A stretch of DNA of 7,920 nucleotides from JABILX01 sp041648305 (GCA_041648305.1 JBAZPI010000034.1:1-7920), one strand, 5' to 3'. Numbered from the stretch's first letter, positions 1-6,201 are shown. The notes: generated by a model not told the origin, from the sequence alone. Numbers and translations are program-made.

Positions 1-321
1 ATCATTTATTTTGGATATCTCTTTGGGTGCAAAATGGGATCCTTTAAAAACCTTATTCATCCTTTCCTTATTAATGGCGGGGAGACATCCGGCTACAATT
101 ATTTCAGCGCTCTTCTTTTTCCTTTTTCCGAATTCTATTAGTCTTTTTATGGCAATGTCTTCTTCTCTTTTTCGGAAAGCACAAGTGTTAACCAATACAT
201 AGTCCGCTTCTTCTATTTTATTTGTAATTTCATAGTTGTTTTGGATGAAAAAATTTTTATATTTTTCTCCATCGAGGTATCTGTTGGCGCAACCAAAAGT
301 GAAGATATATACTTTATTCAT
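1..321 (-). CDS. MiaB-like radical SAM methylthiotransferase, N-terminal part (partial)
   Basis: The gene starts at the ATG at 321-319 and runs off the left edge; 107 residues are visible. The protein opens MNKVYIFTFGCANRYLDGEK and carries three cysteines, C11 (FTFGCAN), C47 (VNTCAF) and C79 (VAGCLP). This is the pattern of the UPF0004 N-terminal domain of methylthiotransferases (MiaB, RimO, MtaB families), where these cysteines bind the auxiliary 4Fe-4S cluster. The radical SAM CxxxCxxC motif and TRAM domain would lie outside the window. Known members add a methylthio group to tRNA A37 derivatives or to ribosomal protein S12; which of these applies cannot be told from this part. Its ATG overlaps the stop of the upstream rRNA methyltransferase by one base (TAATG), so translational coupling within an RNA-modification operon is likely. 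No Shine-Dalgarno sequence is seen. Confidence 0.88.
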   Translation of the reverse strand, partial: MNKVYIFTFGCANRYLDGEKYKNFFIQNNYEITNKIEEADYVLVNTCAFRKREEDIAIKRLIEFGKRKKKSAEIIVAGCLPAINKERMNKVFKGSHFAPKEISKIND

Positions 322-1481
322 TAGTCTTGTTGTAATGTTGAGAAATATGAAAAAAGATAGCAGCGAATATTGCCGTTAAATAGTTTACGGTTTTTGTCTG
401 CCGGCCGGCCAAAAAGTCTTGGGAAATTTTCGTTGGCTGTTAATAGAAAAAGTGAGCAGTTTTTGGTTTTGGCGAAAGCTTTTCCGAATTGGCGATACAT
501 CTCTTCAACGTGCTTCGTGTCCTCCAGGCGCTCGCCATAAGGTGGGTTAGTGATGAACGTGCAATTCTTGAATTTGCTGAAATCAAGATCGTTGAAATCT
601 GAGCACTCGAACGTTATGTCCTTGGCGACTCCTGCGTTGGCGGCGTTTTTTTTTGCGATTTTTATAGTGGCCGGGTCGATGTCGGAGCAGAGGATTGCGG
701 TCGCTTTGGCGACATTTGCGGCTGGTGCGGGCTTTTCTGCTTTGGCGGATTTCGCAGCCTTTGCGGCTGTCGCCGTTTTCATCCATCCCCAGTTTTGGAA
801 CGCGAATGCTCTTTTCGAGCCCGGAGCGATGTTGTGTGCGATCATTGCGGCTTCGATGGCGATAGTTCCGCTTCCGCAGAATGGGTCGACAAGGGTGCGT
901 CCAGCGAGAGCGCGTTCGATTGTCCAGTCTGAGAGTTTCACTATCCCGGCCGCTAGGGTTTCTTTCATCGGGGCTAAATTTGCTTTTGTGCGATAGCCGC
1001 GTTTGTGCAGACTCTCGCCCGAAGTATCGATGCAAACCACAAATTGATCTTTGTTTGCTTTAACCATGATTTGATAAATGGCTCCTGAATTTTCGGGGAG
1101 GATGTCGGTTTTGTGTTTTTGCTGCAACCTTTTAACTATGGCTTTTTTCGTGATGCTTTGGATGGCCGGTTCGGAGTGAAGGGTTGATTTTACGCTTGTG
1201 GCGTCGACGGGGAAGGCGTCTGTGATGCCGATGTAGGATTCCCATTCTAGTGCGTTTACTTGATCGAAAAGTTCGTCAAATGTTGCGGCTGGAAATTCGC
1301 CAATTTTGATTTGTACCCGATCTGCACAGCGAAGAAGCCGATTTGTGTTTACGATCGCTGACTCGTCTCCTTCGAACGTGACTCGGCCGTCTTCGGTTTT
1401 GACCACCCAAAGACCGAGACTTTTTATCTCATTATATACAAGGCGTTCCAGTCCAAAAGCGCATGTGGCGATTAGTTGCAT
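321..1481 (-). CDS. THUMP-domain class I SAM-dependent RNA methyltransferase, RlmL/YpsC type
   Basis: This 386-residue protein matches the usual length of stand-alone YpsC/RlmL-N methyltransferases (UPF0020), which form m2G in 23S rRNA (G2445 in E. coli, by the N-terminal half of RlmKL). A ferredoxin-like/THUMP region spans about residues 1-160, followed by the family signature HKRGYR (159-164) and APMKETLAAG (170-179). The SAM-binding motif I is DPFCGSGTIAIEAA (199-212), the acidic motif is CSDIDP (265-270), and the catalytic motif is NPPYGERL (312-319), as expected for an N2-guanine or N6-adenine methylase fold. Between motif I and the acidic motif lies a low-complexity Ala/Lys/Pro stretch (about 235-262). 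It starts 9 nt after the stop of the upstream membrane-protein gene, without a clear Shine-Dalgarno site. The family call is firm; the exact rRNA site is inferred. Confidence 0.93.
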   Translation of the reverse strand: MQLIATCAFGLERLVYNEIKSLGLWVVKTEDGRVTFEGDESAIVNTNRLLRCADRVQIKIGEFPAATFDELFDQVNALEWESYIGITDAFPVDATSVKSTLHSEPAIQSITKKAIVKRLQQKHKTDILPENSGAIYQIMVKANKDQFVVCIDTSGESLHKRGYRTKANLAPMKETLAAGIVKLSDWTIERALAGRTLVDPFCGSGTIAIEAAMIAHNIAPGSKRAFAFQNWGWMKTATAAKAAKSAKAEKPAPAANVAKATAILCSDIDPATIKIAKKNAANAGVAKDITFECSDFNDLDFSKFKNCTFITNPPYGERLEDTKHVEEMYRQFGKAFAKTKNCSLFLLTANENFPRLFGRPADKNRKLFNGNIRCYLFSYFSTLQQD

Positions 1482-1490
1482 GCTGGCATA

Positions 1491-1883
1491 TTAATACTTC
1501 TCGTGCCTTTTGCGCCAACCGATTAGGAATAAAATTCCTATAAAGAATGCTATTCCGCTAATTTGCGCGATCCAGGCTATGTAATACCATTCAAATCCTG
1601 TTGTGATGGCGGTTCTTAAGACGAATGCGGAGTAGACCAGTCCTGCGAGTATGAAGGCGATTCCGCCGACTATTTCACGTTTCCATGAGATTATTAATAC
1701 TGCGAGTAAAATGAATGCCGGGATGTTATGCATGAATAAACCTATGGCTATTTGCCAGAAAGTTGATTCGGAAGAAAAAACGTCTAGCGACATTAGGCCT
1801 AAAAATACGATAAATATTATCGATAAAATTCGAGGGGTCCAAAAGATGAATTTGCTTGTTTTTTTGCTTGGTTTTGTTGTCAT
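1491..1883 (-). CDS. small four-helix integral membrane protein, function unknown
   Basis: The product has 130 residues with a basic N-terminus (KPSKKTSK) and four hydrophobic segments at about 13-30, 41-65, 70-90 and 100-122, ending in a basic tail (GWRKRHEKY). This suggests four membrane helices in the inner membrane with both ends inside. It resembles small uncharacterised four-TM proteins (DUF7670-like) found in many bacteria, but that family assignment is from memory of the pattern and is uncertain. Its ATG overlaps the TGA of the cupin gene by four bases (ATGA), so it is very likely translated by coupling with it. It is followed after 9 nt by the rRNA methyltransferase. No catalytic residues or ligand motifs are visible, and no function is proposed. 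Confidence 0.8.
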   Translation of the reverse strand: MTTKPSKKTSKFIFWTPRILSIIFIVFLGLMSLDVFSSESTFWQIAIGLFMHNIPAFILLAVLIISWKREIVGGIAFILAGLVYSAFVLRTAITTGFEWYYIAWIAQISGIAFFIGILFLIGWRKRHEKY

Positions 1884-2278
1884 TCTGTTGTTGTTCCGTC
1901 AAATTCTGCTTCGTTGCTTTCAGCTTCTTCTTTCGTCGCTCTGATGATGCCGTCTTTGTGGTGAGCAGGGGAGTAGATGGTGTAAAGCTTCAGTTCATCT
2001 GTGCTGGATGTGTTGATGATGTTGTGTTGTGCGCCGGAGGGGACGACGATTGCGACTCCGTCTACGATCTCGTATTCATTGCCGTCGATGATGCATTTGC
2101 CTTGTCCTTTCTCGAAACGGAAGAATTGATCGTTGTCCGGGTGAACTTCCATGCCGATTTCTTCGTTTGGTTTTAGGCTCATCAATACGAGCTGGCTGTG
2201 TTTGCCGGTATAGAGTACTTTGCGAAAATCCCCGTTTTCTAAAGTTGCTTTTTCGATGTTTGTGTGGAATCCTTTCAT
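1880..2278 (-). CDS. cupin-domain protein (mannose-6-phosphate isomerase-like small cupin)
   Basis: This is a 132-residue single-domain cupin. The second cupin motif is a perfect match to G(X)5PXG(X)2H(X)3N with G74, P80, G82, H85 and N89. In the first motif (about 42-60, EVHPDNDQFFRFEKGQG) the first histidine is kept (H46), while the usual second His and the Glu appear as D48 and Q51, a variant seen in this subfamily. A beta-barrel binding a metal through H46 and H85 is likely, but the substrate is unknown; close relatives are widespread and usually labelled only as cupin or phosphomannose isomerase-like. The last ~20 residues are acidic and probably disordered. It is the first gene of the four-gene minus-strand operon and lies directly downstream of an extended -10 promoter. 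The ATG at 2278 has no Shine-Dalgarno sequence before it. Confidence 0.9.
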   Translation of the reverse strand: MKGFHTNIEKATLENGDFRKVLYTGKHSQLVLMSLKPNEEIGMEVHPDNDQFFRFEKGQGKCIIDGNEYEIVDGVAIVVPSGAQHNIINTSSTDELKLYTIYSPAHHKDGIIRATKEEAESNEAEFDGTTTE

Positions 2279-2286
2279 ATTTATTT

Positions 2287-2323
2287 GTTATGTGATGAAA
2301 TTGATCCGATTATATCACATAAC
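2287..2323. repeat. 10-bp perfect inverted repeat around the cupin promoter
   Basis: GTTATGTGAT (2287-2296) and ATCACATAAC (2314-2323) are exact inverted copies separated by 17 bases. The right arm overlaps the stop codon of the 778-residue gene and the TG/-10 element of the next operon; the left arm lies in the presumed 5' leader. It could be a paired operator site (TGTGA/TCACA half-sites) or an AT-rich hairpin ending transcription of the upstream gene. No U-run follows on the minus strand, so an intrinsic terminator is less convincing than an operator. Confidence 0.55.
2309..2317 (-). promoter_or_regulatory. extended -10 promoter for the cupin operon
   Basis: The minus strand reads TGATATAAT here, a perfect extended -10 element (TGnTATAAT), about 30 bases upstream of the cupin ATG. 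No -35 box is recognisable at the right distance (the hexamer reads CTAGCC), as is common for extended -10 promoters. The TGA of the element is also the stop codon of the 778-residue gene, and the element is partly inside a 10-bp inverted repeat. Start-site position is inferred, not shown. Confidence 0.6.
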
Positions 2324-4651
2324 TTGCTGCGGGCTAGAAGGATAGTCAACTTTCCATCCATAAACAAATTTGTCATCTAGGGTATATAACCCTCCTTCAA
2401 AAACATCTCCATTTTCAGCAGTATTAAGATCTTTCAAAATTCCGGACTTCACCACATTAGTGCCCCCGATATTGATCGGGTCATGGAAATACGCATCGTG
2501 TTCAACCAAGACGGGATTTCCCTTTCGATATCCAACAATAAATCTGTCATTTAAAACGAGTTTCACGGGGCCATCTTCTGATTCTTCTTTCCATATAAGG
2601 AGCTCCTCGGTAGCATCCATGGTGGCATCCATCGATGTTGTAGCTGCGGTTCGTGGCAATCGAACATAGAAATATCTGGCAGGATCTTCGCCGCCTCTTC
2701 CATACGCATAGTCTACGCTCCCGGTTGTTGGGGCAAAACTTTGACTATTAAAATCCGGACTATTATCTGTAAATACCTGACCGGAATGAAGAGAAGCTGG
2801 GGCGGCAGCTTTTAATGCTCCTACTTGTCTCTCGAAATCTGCAATTAATTCGGCCGAAGAAGCATACTCTTCGGAACACTCTAGAACTAACAACGCCTTG
2901 TTTGCGGCAAGGTCTTCTTTTGCACTCAAAGAATTCAGCTTTCTGCCCGTTTTGTCTCTAACATCACTATCCGAACACATCTCATTACCCGAATAATCAT
3001 CAGACTGAGTCGATTCGTCTTCTTCAGGTCCTTCAGGTTTGCCTTTAAATTTTATGGCCACTAGCCCTGCTGCGACCAAAGCAGCAGCCGCAACGCTAGC
3101 CGCAATACGCCAAATATATTTTTTACCCAATTTCGCGGATGGTGATTCCACTCGACGACCAACCGGTCTTTCTGCAGGCAGTGCTTCTACCGGACTCGGG
3201 GCGACTTGCTCTTCTACAGGTAGTGCTTCTACTGGACTTCCCCCTTTTATGATAGACAGTATCTTTTCCAGTTTGCTATCCGTCGGGTTTTCCCGACTTA
3301 CTTTAATCACCTCTTCATCTCCAGGCAAAACCTTTCTACCATTCAACGCTCTCAACATAAACTTAACATGTCTTGCCGCATCTTCTTCAGAAGTGTCCAA
3401 GGCGGCAGCGAAAAGTTCAGCAGCAGACAAGTCTTTCACCAGAGGATGATCCAATTCTCCTCTCATAACCAATCCTCTGATTAATTCTTTGTCCGGGACG
3501 CTTTGAATTTCTGCCTGCTGTTCCGCTTTCACCTGCTCTTCCGTTTTCACTTTGAATAAAGACCTTCCTTCAAATATTTTTAATAAATCCCGAACCATAA
3601 CAAAGGCCTCGCTTTCAGGAAATCCCCAAAGTCCGTGAACTATTTCTTGGGCGGAAAATTGCCCATAATGACCATCTACCATTTGTCGCACTGCCCCAAT
3701 AGGACTCAGGTCCACCAAAGATTGGCTGTCTTTTGATAATTTCTTTGCGGTATCCGGACTAGGCCGATACACTCCACCTTCCCCTCTGCTTCTATACAAA
3801 ACTCTTCCAGATAAAATCTCGTTCAGCACCTGTGTAAGCGTTGTAGAAACATCCTCCCTTAAATCAAAAACCATAGCCAAGACTTCTTGCACTGATAACC
3901 CTTCAAATAACGGATCGTCCAACCTTCCTTCATCAGCTAATTTTCTAGCCCGCTTAGCCTCTTTGGATAATTCTAAAGGTTTATCAAGATCCCCCCGATA
4001 ATCCGCTCCCACGAAGTACCTTAACTCATAAGGAGTAAGCCGCGGACATGACAATGGAAGATCGGTAAGACATTTTGTAGTAAGCTTTACCGGCCTGTTG
4101 CACATCAAGCGATAAGCCATCTCCTTTGGCATCCCCCGAGTAGCGGCGAAAATAATCTCCGGAGCAACACACTTACATCGCCAATGTTCAATTAAACCCA
4201 ATTCTAAAGCCTCAGCCCTGGATAACTGTTCCCACTTTTCAAAAGGCCCTTCTGATTTGACAGGCTTTTCCAGTCCGGCCGCCTTCGGCCCCAACGCTCC
4301 AAGAGTAAAAGACTCAACTCCAATTTCTTTAGGAACTTCTGCTGGCCCACTCGCGGCTTCACTCGCAGCTTCGGTCGTCCTCGAAGACTCGGCCGATGCC
4401 CCTTCGGTAGCGCACGCTTCTGCCTGTGCCTTCGCTTCCGCTTCTGCGCCCTGCTCATCAAAAGAAAATAGTTCCAAGGCCTCTCTTATTTGCCCAACCC
4501 TTTCTCTAACCTCGTCAGTCATTGCGTTTGAACTGCTTATAGCTGTTCCTAGATAATTTCGCATACCGGCTTTTTCTTCTCTACTCAAGGGACTACCTCT
4601 TTGGAGAGCTTCGTCGATATGATTTGGCGTGCTAAAATTCTTATAAGCCAT
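2315..4651 (-). CDS. large single-pass membrane protein with repeated helical domains, function unknown
   Basis: I do not recognise this 778-residue protein. Layout: a helical N-terminus (1-63), an Ala/Glu-rich low-complexity stretch (about 66-107), a cysteine-containing segment (C159, C161, C184, C194, C202), and three copies of a ~50-residue helical repeat at about 235-286, 317-366 and 390-442. The repeats share a core like DPL..LS.QE....... and an ending like L.GR.L. A weaker first copy may lie at 148-185. A Pro-rich linker with two SPVEALP copies (472-492) leads to one membrane helix (about 513-534), preceded by basic residues, so the N-terminal part should be inside. The outside part (535-778) begins acidic, has exactly two cysteines (C559, C592) and ends with two related strands, LNDRFIVGYRKG and LDDKFVYGWKVD. 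This layout suggests a sensor or scaffold, but that is inference. The ATG lies 36 bases from a consensus promoter and lacks a Shine-Dalgarno site. Confidence 0.85.
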   Translation of the reverse strand: MAYKNFSTPNHIDEALQRGSPLSREEKAGMRNYLGTAISSSNAMTDEVRERVGQIREALELFSFDEQGAEAEAKAQAEACATEGASAESSRTTEAASEAASGPAEVPKEIGVESFTLGALGPKAAGLEKPVKSEGPFEKWEQLSRAEALELGLIEHWRCKCVAPEIIFAATRGMPKEMAYRLMCNRPVKLTTKCLTDLPLSCPRLTPYELRYFVGADYRGDLDKPLELSKEAKRARKLADEGRLDDPLFEGLSVQEVLAMVFDLREDVSTTLTQVLNEILSGRVLYRSRGEGGVYRPSPDTAKKLSKDSQSLVDLSPIGAVRQMVDGHYGQFSAQEIVHGLWGFPESEAFVMVRDLLKIFEGRSLFKVKTEEQVKAEQQAEIQSVPDKELIRGLVMRGELDHPLVKDLSAAELFAAALDTSEEDAARHVKFMLRALNGRKVLPGDEEVIKVSRENPTDSKLEKILSIIKGGSPVEALPVEEQVAPSPVEALPAERPVGRRVESPSAKLGKKYIWRIAASVAAAALVAAGLVAIKFKGKPEGPEEDESTQSDDYSGNEMCSDSDVRDKTGRKLNSLSAKEDLAANKALLVLECSEEYASSAELIADFERQVGALKAAAPASLHSGQVFTDNSPDFNSQSFAPTTGSVDYAYGRGGEDPARYFYVRLPRTAATTSMDATMDATEELLIWKEESEDGPVKLVLNDRFIVGYRKGNPVLVEHDAYFHDPINIGGTNVVKSGILKDLNTAENGDVFEGGLYTLDDKFVYGWKVDYPSSPQQVM
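3171..3238. repeat. two-copy imperfect direct repeat coding for SPVEALP linker
   Basis: The 26-base units at 3171-3196 and 3213-3238 differ at three positions and are 42 bases (14 codons) apart. They encode the duplicated SPVEALP segment of the Pro-rich linker just inside the membrane helix of the 778-residue protein. The differences are at third codon positions when read on the minus strand, consistent with an in-frame duplication kept at protein level. Confidence 0.7.
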
Positions 4652-4686
4652 TTAATTCGCCGTATTTAAGAATAAAACCAGGAGTG

Positions 4687-4714
4687 ATTATACGCCTTGG
4701 TAGAGTTTTGTCAA
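4687..4714 (-). promoter_or_regulatory. consensus sigma-70 promoter of the 778-residue gene
   Basis: On the minus strand TTGACA (4714-4709) and TATAAT (4692-4687) are both perfect matches to the housekeeping consensus, separated by 16 bases. The predicted start is near 4680, giving a leader of about 28 bases. A second TTGAC lies 11 bases further upstream (AGTTGACTCCTTGTTGACA), which could be an overlapping alternative -35 or part of a direct-repeat operator. This should be a strong promoter unless repressed. Confidence 0.8.
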
Positions 4715-4770
4715 CAAGGAGTCAACTAAAAAGGCACGAGTTTTTTTCTAATCTCTAAATTCTAATGAGA

Positions 4771-4798
4771 TTTCCATATATTCTTAAGTTCGTATAAT
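4771..4798 (+). promoter_or_regulatory. candidate promoter for the 301-residue gene
   Basis: TTTCCA (4771-4776, four of six matches to TTGACA) and a perfect TATAAT (4793-4798) are 16 bases apart. If used, transcription begins near 4805 and leaves a leader of roughly 155 bases before the coding region, long enough for regulation. The -10 box lies inside the left arm of the 16-bp inverted pair. Confidence 0.45.
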
Positions 4799-4893
4799 AA
4801 TCCTGAATCATGTTATTTTCGAGGGTCAAATGGCTTTCTCGAGCCAAAAAATTAGCTCAAAGGTCTGCCCGGGCAGAGATTTTTATACGAACT
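4787..4893. repeat. inward-facing 16-bp inverted pair enclosing a palindrome
   Basis: AGTTCGTATAATAATC (4787-4802) and its inverted copy at 4878-4893 (minus strand AGTTCGTATAAAAATC) match at 15 of 16 positions, with the first 11 identical. Both arms contain a -10-like box (TATAAT and TATAAA) pointing inward. The interior of 75 bases includes a 5-bp hairpin (4831-4846) and, touching the right arm, the palindrome at 4864-4877. It may be a paired operator, a small invertible promoter segment or the closing stem of a structured RNA; the sequence alone does not decide. Confidence 0.6.
4864..4877. repeat. perfect 14-bp palindrome TCTGCCCGGGCAGA
   Basis: The site is fully self-complementary over 14 bases and clearly more GC-rich than its surroundings. 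As DNA it is a good candidate for a dimeric repressor operator. As RNA it could form a 5-bp stem with a CCGG tetraloop in the leader of the 301-residue gene. Confidence 0.6.
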
Positions 4894-4950
4894 ATATGAA
4901 CCATTCGGACTAAAAAACGGCTTATTTTGTAAAAACCGGGGTCTTTTCAG

Positions 4951-4957
4951 GGAGGGG
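4951..4957 (+). promoter_or_regulatory. strong Shine-Dalgarno sequence (GGAGGGG)
   Basis: GGAGGGG lies 4 bases before the GTG at 4962 (6 bases measured from GGAGG) and supports this start over the in-frame ATG at 5049, which has no such site. It is also 2 bases before an out-of-frame ATG at 4960 (ATGTG), which would give a 17-codon peptide ending at 5013. It is the only clear Shine-Dalgarno sequence at any start in the window. Confidence 0.6.
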
Positions 4958-4961
4958 TGAT

Positions 4962-5867
4962 GTGTGCCCAGGTTACCCACATGCTCTGGACAAAACCTGC
5001 GTCGTCTTGCTAGAATCGTTTCCATTTCTACTTTTTAACTCCTACGACATGAATCGAGAGCATATAGATATAGAACGTCCGGTAATAACGGGACTGGCCA
5101 CTTACCCCCCCGACGGAATGCGCACTATGTCACGTCTCACGGCTCCACACATGAATCGAGGCATCGAATTCGGCGTAGGTCGCGGATCAGAACCAGTAAG
5201 CAATTTCCCTGGATGGCAAACAGTCTGCCGGCCATTTACAACAGGAGGAGGAAAAATGCGAAGAGTCTCGCCAAATGGATTAGGGACGACTCTAACAAAA
5301 CATGTGAAAAACATTAGCCGCGTAACGATAAAAACAGGCGTCGGAACAGACTTATCTGCTGTAAAAGACGTACTAAAGGTCGTACATGACATAAGAGCAG
5401 CAGCTGGAAGCAGCCTAGAAATAGTCCTATCGAGCCAAGATCCAAATAGACTAAGAGAAATGCAGCAAGTAGGCCTCAATGCGGATACATGGCAACAAAC
5501 GTTGCACTGGACAAGCCCGCTTGGAGTAAGGGAAATGGTAAAATATATGTTGGCAAAAAATGGTCTTATAGACGGTGAGGGCGCAGAAGTAAGCTTCCCT
5601 CTTCCACTAGTACGCTATTCTGAAAAAGGAGACGACCGGGAAACACAAGAAATCGCTCAAATCCTCGGAGATGCTGGCCGCGACTCTCATCTGGCACCAA
5701 TCTCTATGCAATGGGAAGTTAATCAAGCTATTTCTGCGCTTGGTCTCGCCAACTTCGCATTAAATGCGAGAGAAACTCCGCACAGACTAAGAGGTTTTTA
5801 TGTCCGTGGCAATCCGGACAATCTTGACTATGACATCCAGGCGGCGCAACTTTTAGGTCCTTGGTAG
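4962..5867 (+). CDS. unrecognised 301-residue protein
   Basis: I do not recognise this protein. The chosen start is GTG at 4962, because of the GGAGGGG site just upstream; the alternative is the in-frame ATG at 5049 (272 residues), which would drop a partly hydrophobic N-terminus (CVVLLESFPFLLF, 13-25). Residues 60-110 are rich in Gly, Arg and Thr (GVGRG at 71-75, TTGGGK at 93-98). Residues 117-172 read like alternating strand and helix (SRVTIKTGV, then a helix with DLSAVKDVLKVVHDIRAAAG, then LEIVLSS), suggesting an alpha/beta fold. The C-terminal half is soluble-looking, with no membrane helix after the N-terminus. No catalytic motif is clear. The gene stands alone, divergent from the 778-residue gene across a highly structured spacer, and converges on the 103-residue gene with only 22 bases between. 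The ORF is long and clean, so the gene is probably real; the start is uncertain. Confidence 0.7.
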   Translation: MCPGYPHALDKTCVVLLESFPFLLFNSYDMNREHIDIERPVITGLATYPPDGMRTMSRLTAPHMNRGIEFGVGRGSEPVSNFPGWQTVCRPFTTGGGKMRRVSPNGLGTTLTKHVKNISRVTIKTGVGTDLSAVKDVLKVVHDIRAAAGSSLEIVLSSQDPNRLREMQQVGLNADTWQQTLHWTSPLGVREMVKYMLAKNGLIDGEGAEVSFPLPLVRYSEKGDDRETQEIAQILGDAGRDSHLAPISMQWEVNQAISALGLANFALNARETPHRLRGFYVRGNPDNLDYDIQAAQLLGPW

Positions 5868-5889
5868 GACCCTTTCGACTAACGTCCAT

Positions 5890-6201
5890 TTATTTAGGTG
5901 CATGATCTTCTGTAATACTTCTCAATCCTTCCATTGCGCATGCTTTTTGCGTTCTCAATATTTCTTGACCTCCTTTGCAGGTATTATCGATAAGGGGGTC
6001 TGGAGTATTACCGGCAATAAATAATCGTTCACCTTGTTTACCTCGTTCACCCATTGCTGCAATCACGACATTACGTGTTGATTGTATACAACCCATTACT
6101 GTTGCTAGTTTCCCATCACAATTGCATACAACACGCTCACCATTTTTTAGTGTTCTTGCTTGAGTTGCCGGAGTAATTTCTCGTTCAGTTTTTTCGTTCA
6201 T
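5890..6201 (-). CDS. unrecognised 103-residue cysteine-containing protein
   Basis: The product is a small soluble protein with five cysteines (C26, C28, C38, C75, C88), including a CNC pair, and Gly/Arg/Glu-rich loops (MGERGKQGERLF, 50-61). There is no signal peptide or membrane helix, and I cannot place it in a family. The spacing of the cysteines does not match a known zinc-finger pattern that I can name. It lies 103 bases downstream of the small lipoprotein gene on the same strand and may share its promoter, since no promoter is obvious in the gap. The ATG at 6201 has no Shine-Dalgarno site. It converges with the 301-residue gene. The ORF is short, so expression is less certain than for its neighbours. 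Confidence 0.55.
   Translation of the reverse strand: MNEKTEREITPATQARTLKNGERVVCNCDGKLATVMGCIQSTRNVVIAAMGERGKQGERLFIAGNTPDPLIDNTCKGGQEILRTQKACAMEGLRSITEDHAPK

Larger units (their letters stand above)
4652..4961. other. 310-bp divergent intergenic region rich in inverted repeats
   Basis: No gene is seen between the two divergent coding regions. The region holds, from left to right: the minus-strand consensus promoter; a short inverted repeat AATCTC/GAGATT (4750-4755, 4767-4772); a plus-strand -10-like TATAAT (4793-4798); an inward-facing 16-bp inverted pair (4787-4802, 4878-4893); a small hairpin TGGCT/AGCCA (4831-4846); a perfect 14-bp palindrome (4864-4877); and a strong Shine-Dalgarno sequence at the end. 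This is far more structure than other spacers in the window and suggests regulation of one or both flanking genes. Confidence 0.6.

Noticed and set aside
11..202. 63-codon plus-strand open frame at the left edge
   Set aside because: It lies opposite the partial methylthiotransferase gene, which has clear family motifs on the minus strand.
550..1035. Long open frames on both strands overlapping the methyltransferase gene (148 and 150 codons)
   Set aside because: They are shadows caused by the GC-rich Ala/Lys coding stretch; the true frame has the DPFCGSGT and NPPYGERL motifs.
3039..4556. Antisense open frames within the 778-residue gene (136, 99 and 85 codons)
   Set aside because: They mirror the Ala/Glu/Ser-rich low-complexity segments of the real frame and have no independent start signals.
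4787..4961. A known riboswitch class in the leader of the 301-residue gene
   Set aside because: I could not match the conserved core of any riboswitch I know; the left arm would also lie upstream of the predicted start of the transcript.
5102..5479. 125-codon minus-strand frame opposite the 301-residue gene
   Set aside because: The plus-strand frame is longer and preceded by a strong Shine-Dalgarno sequence; the antisense frame has neither promoter nor motif.
5856..5871. Hairpin GGTCC-TTGGTA-GGACC over the stop of the 301-residue gene as a terminator
   Set aside because: The stem has only 5 bp and no T-run follows on either strand, so it is not a convincing intrinsic terminator.
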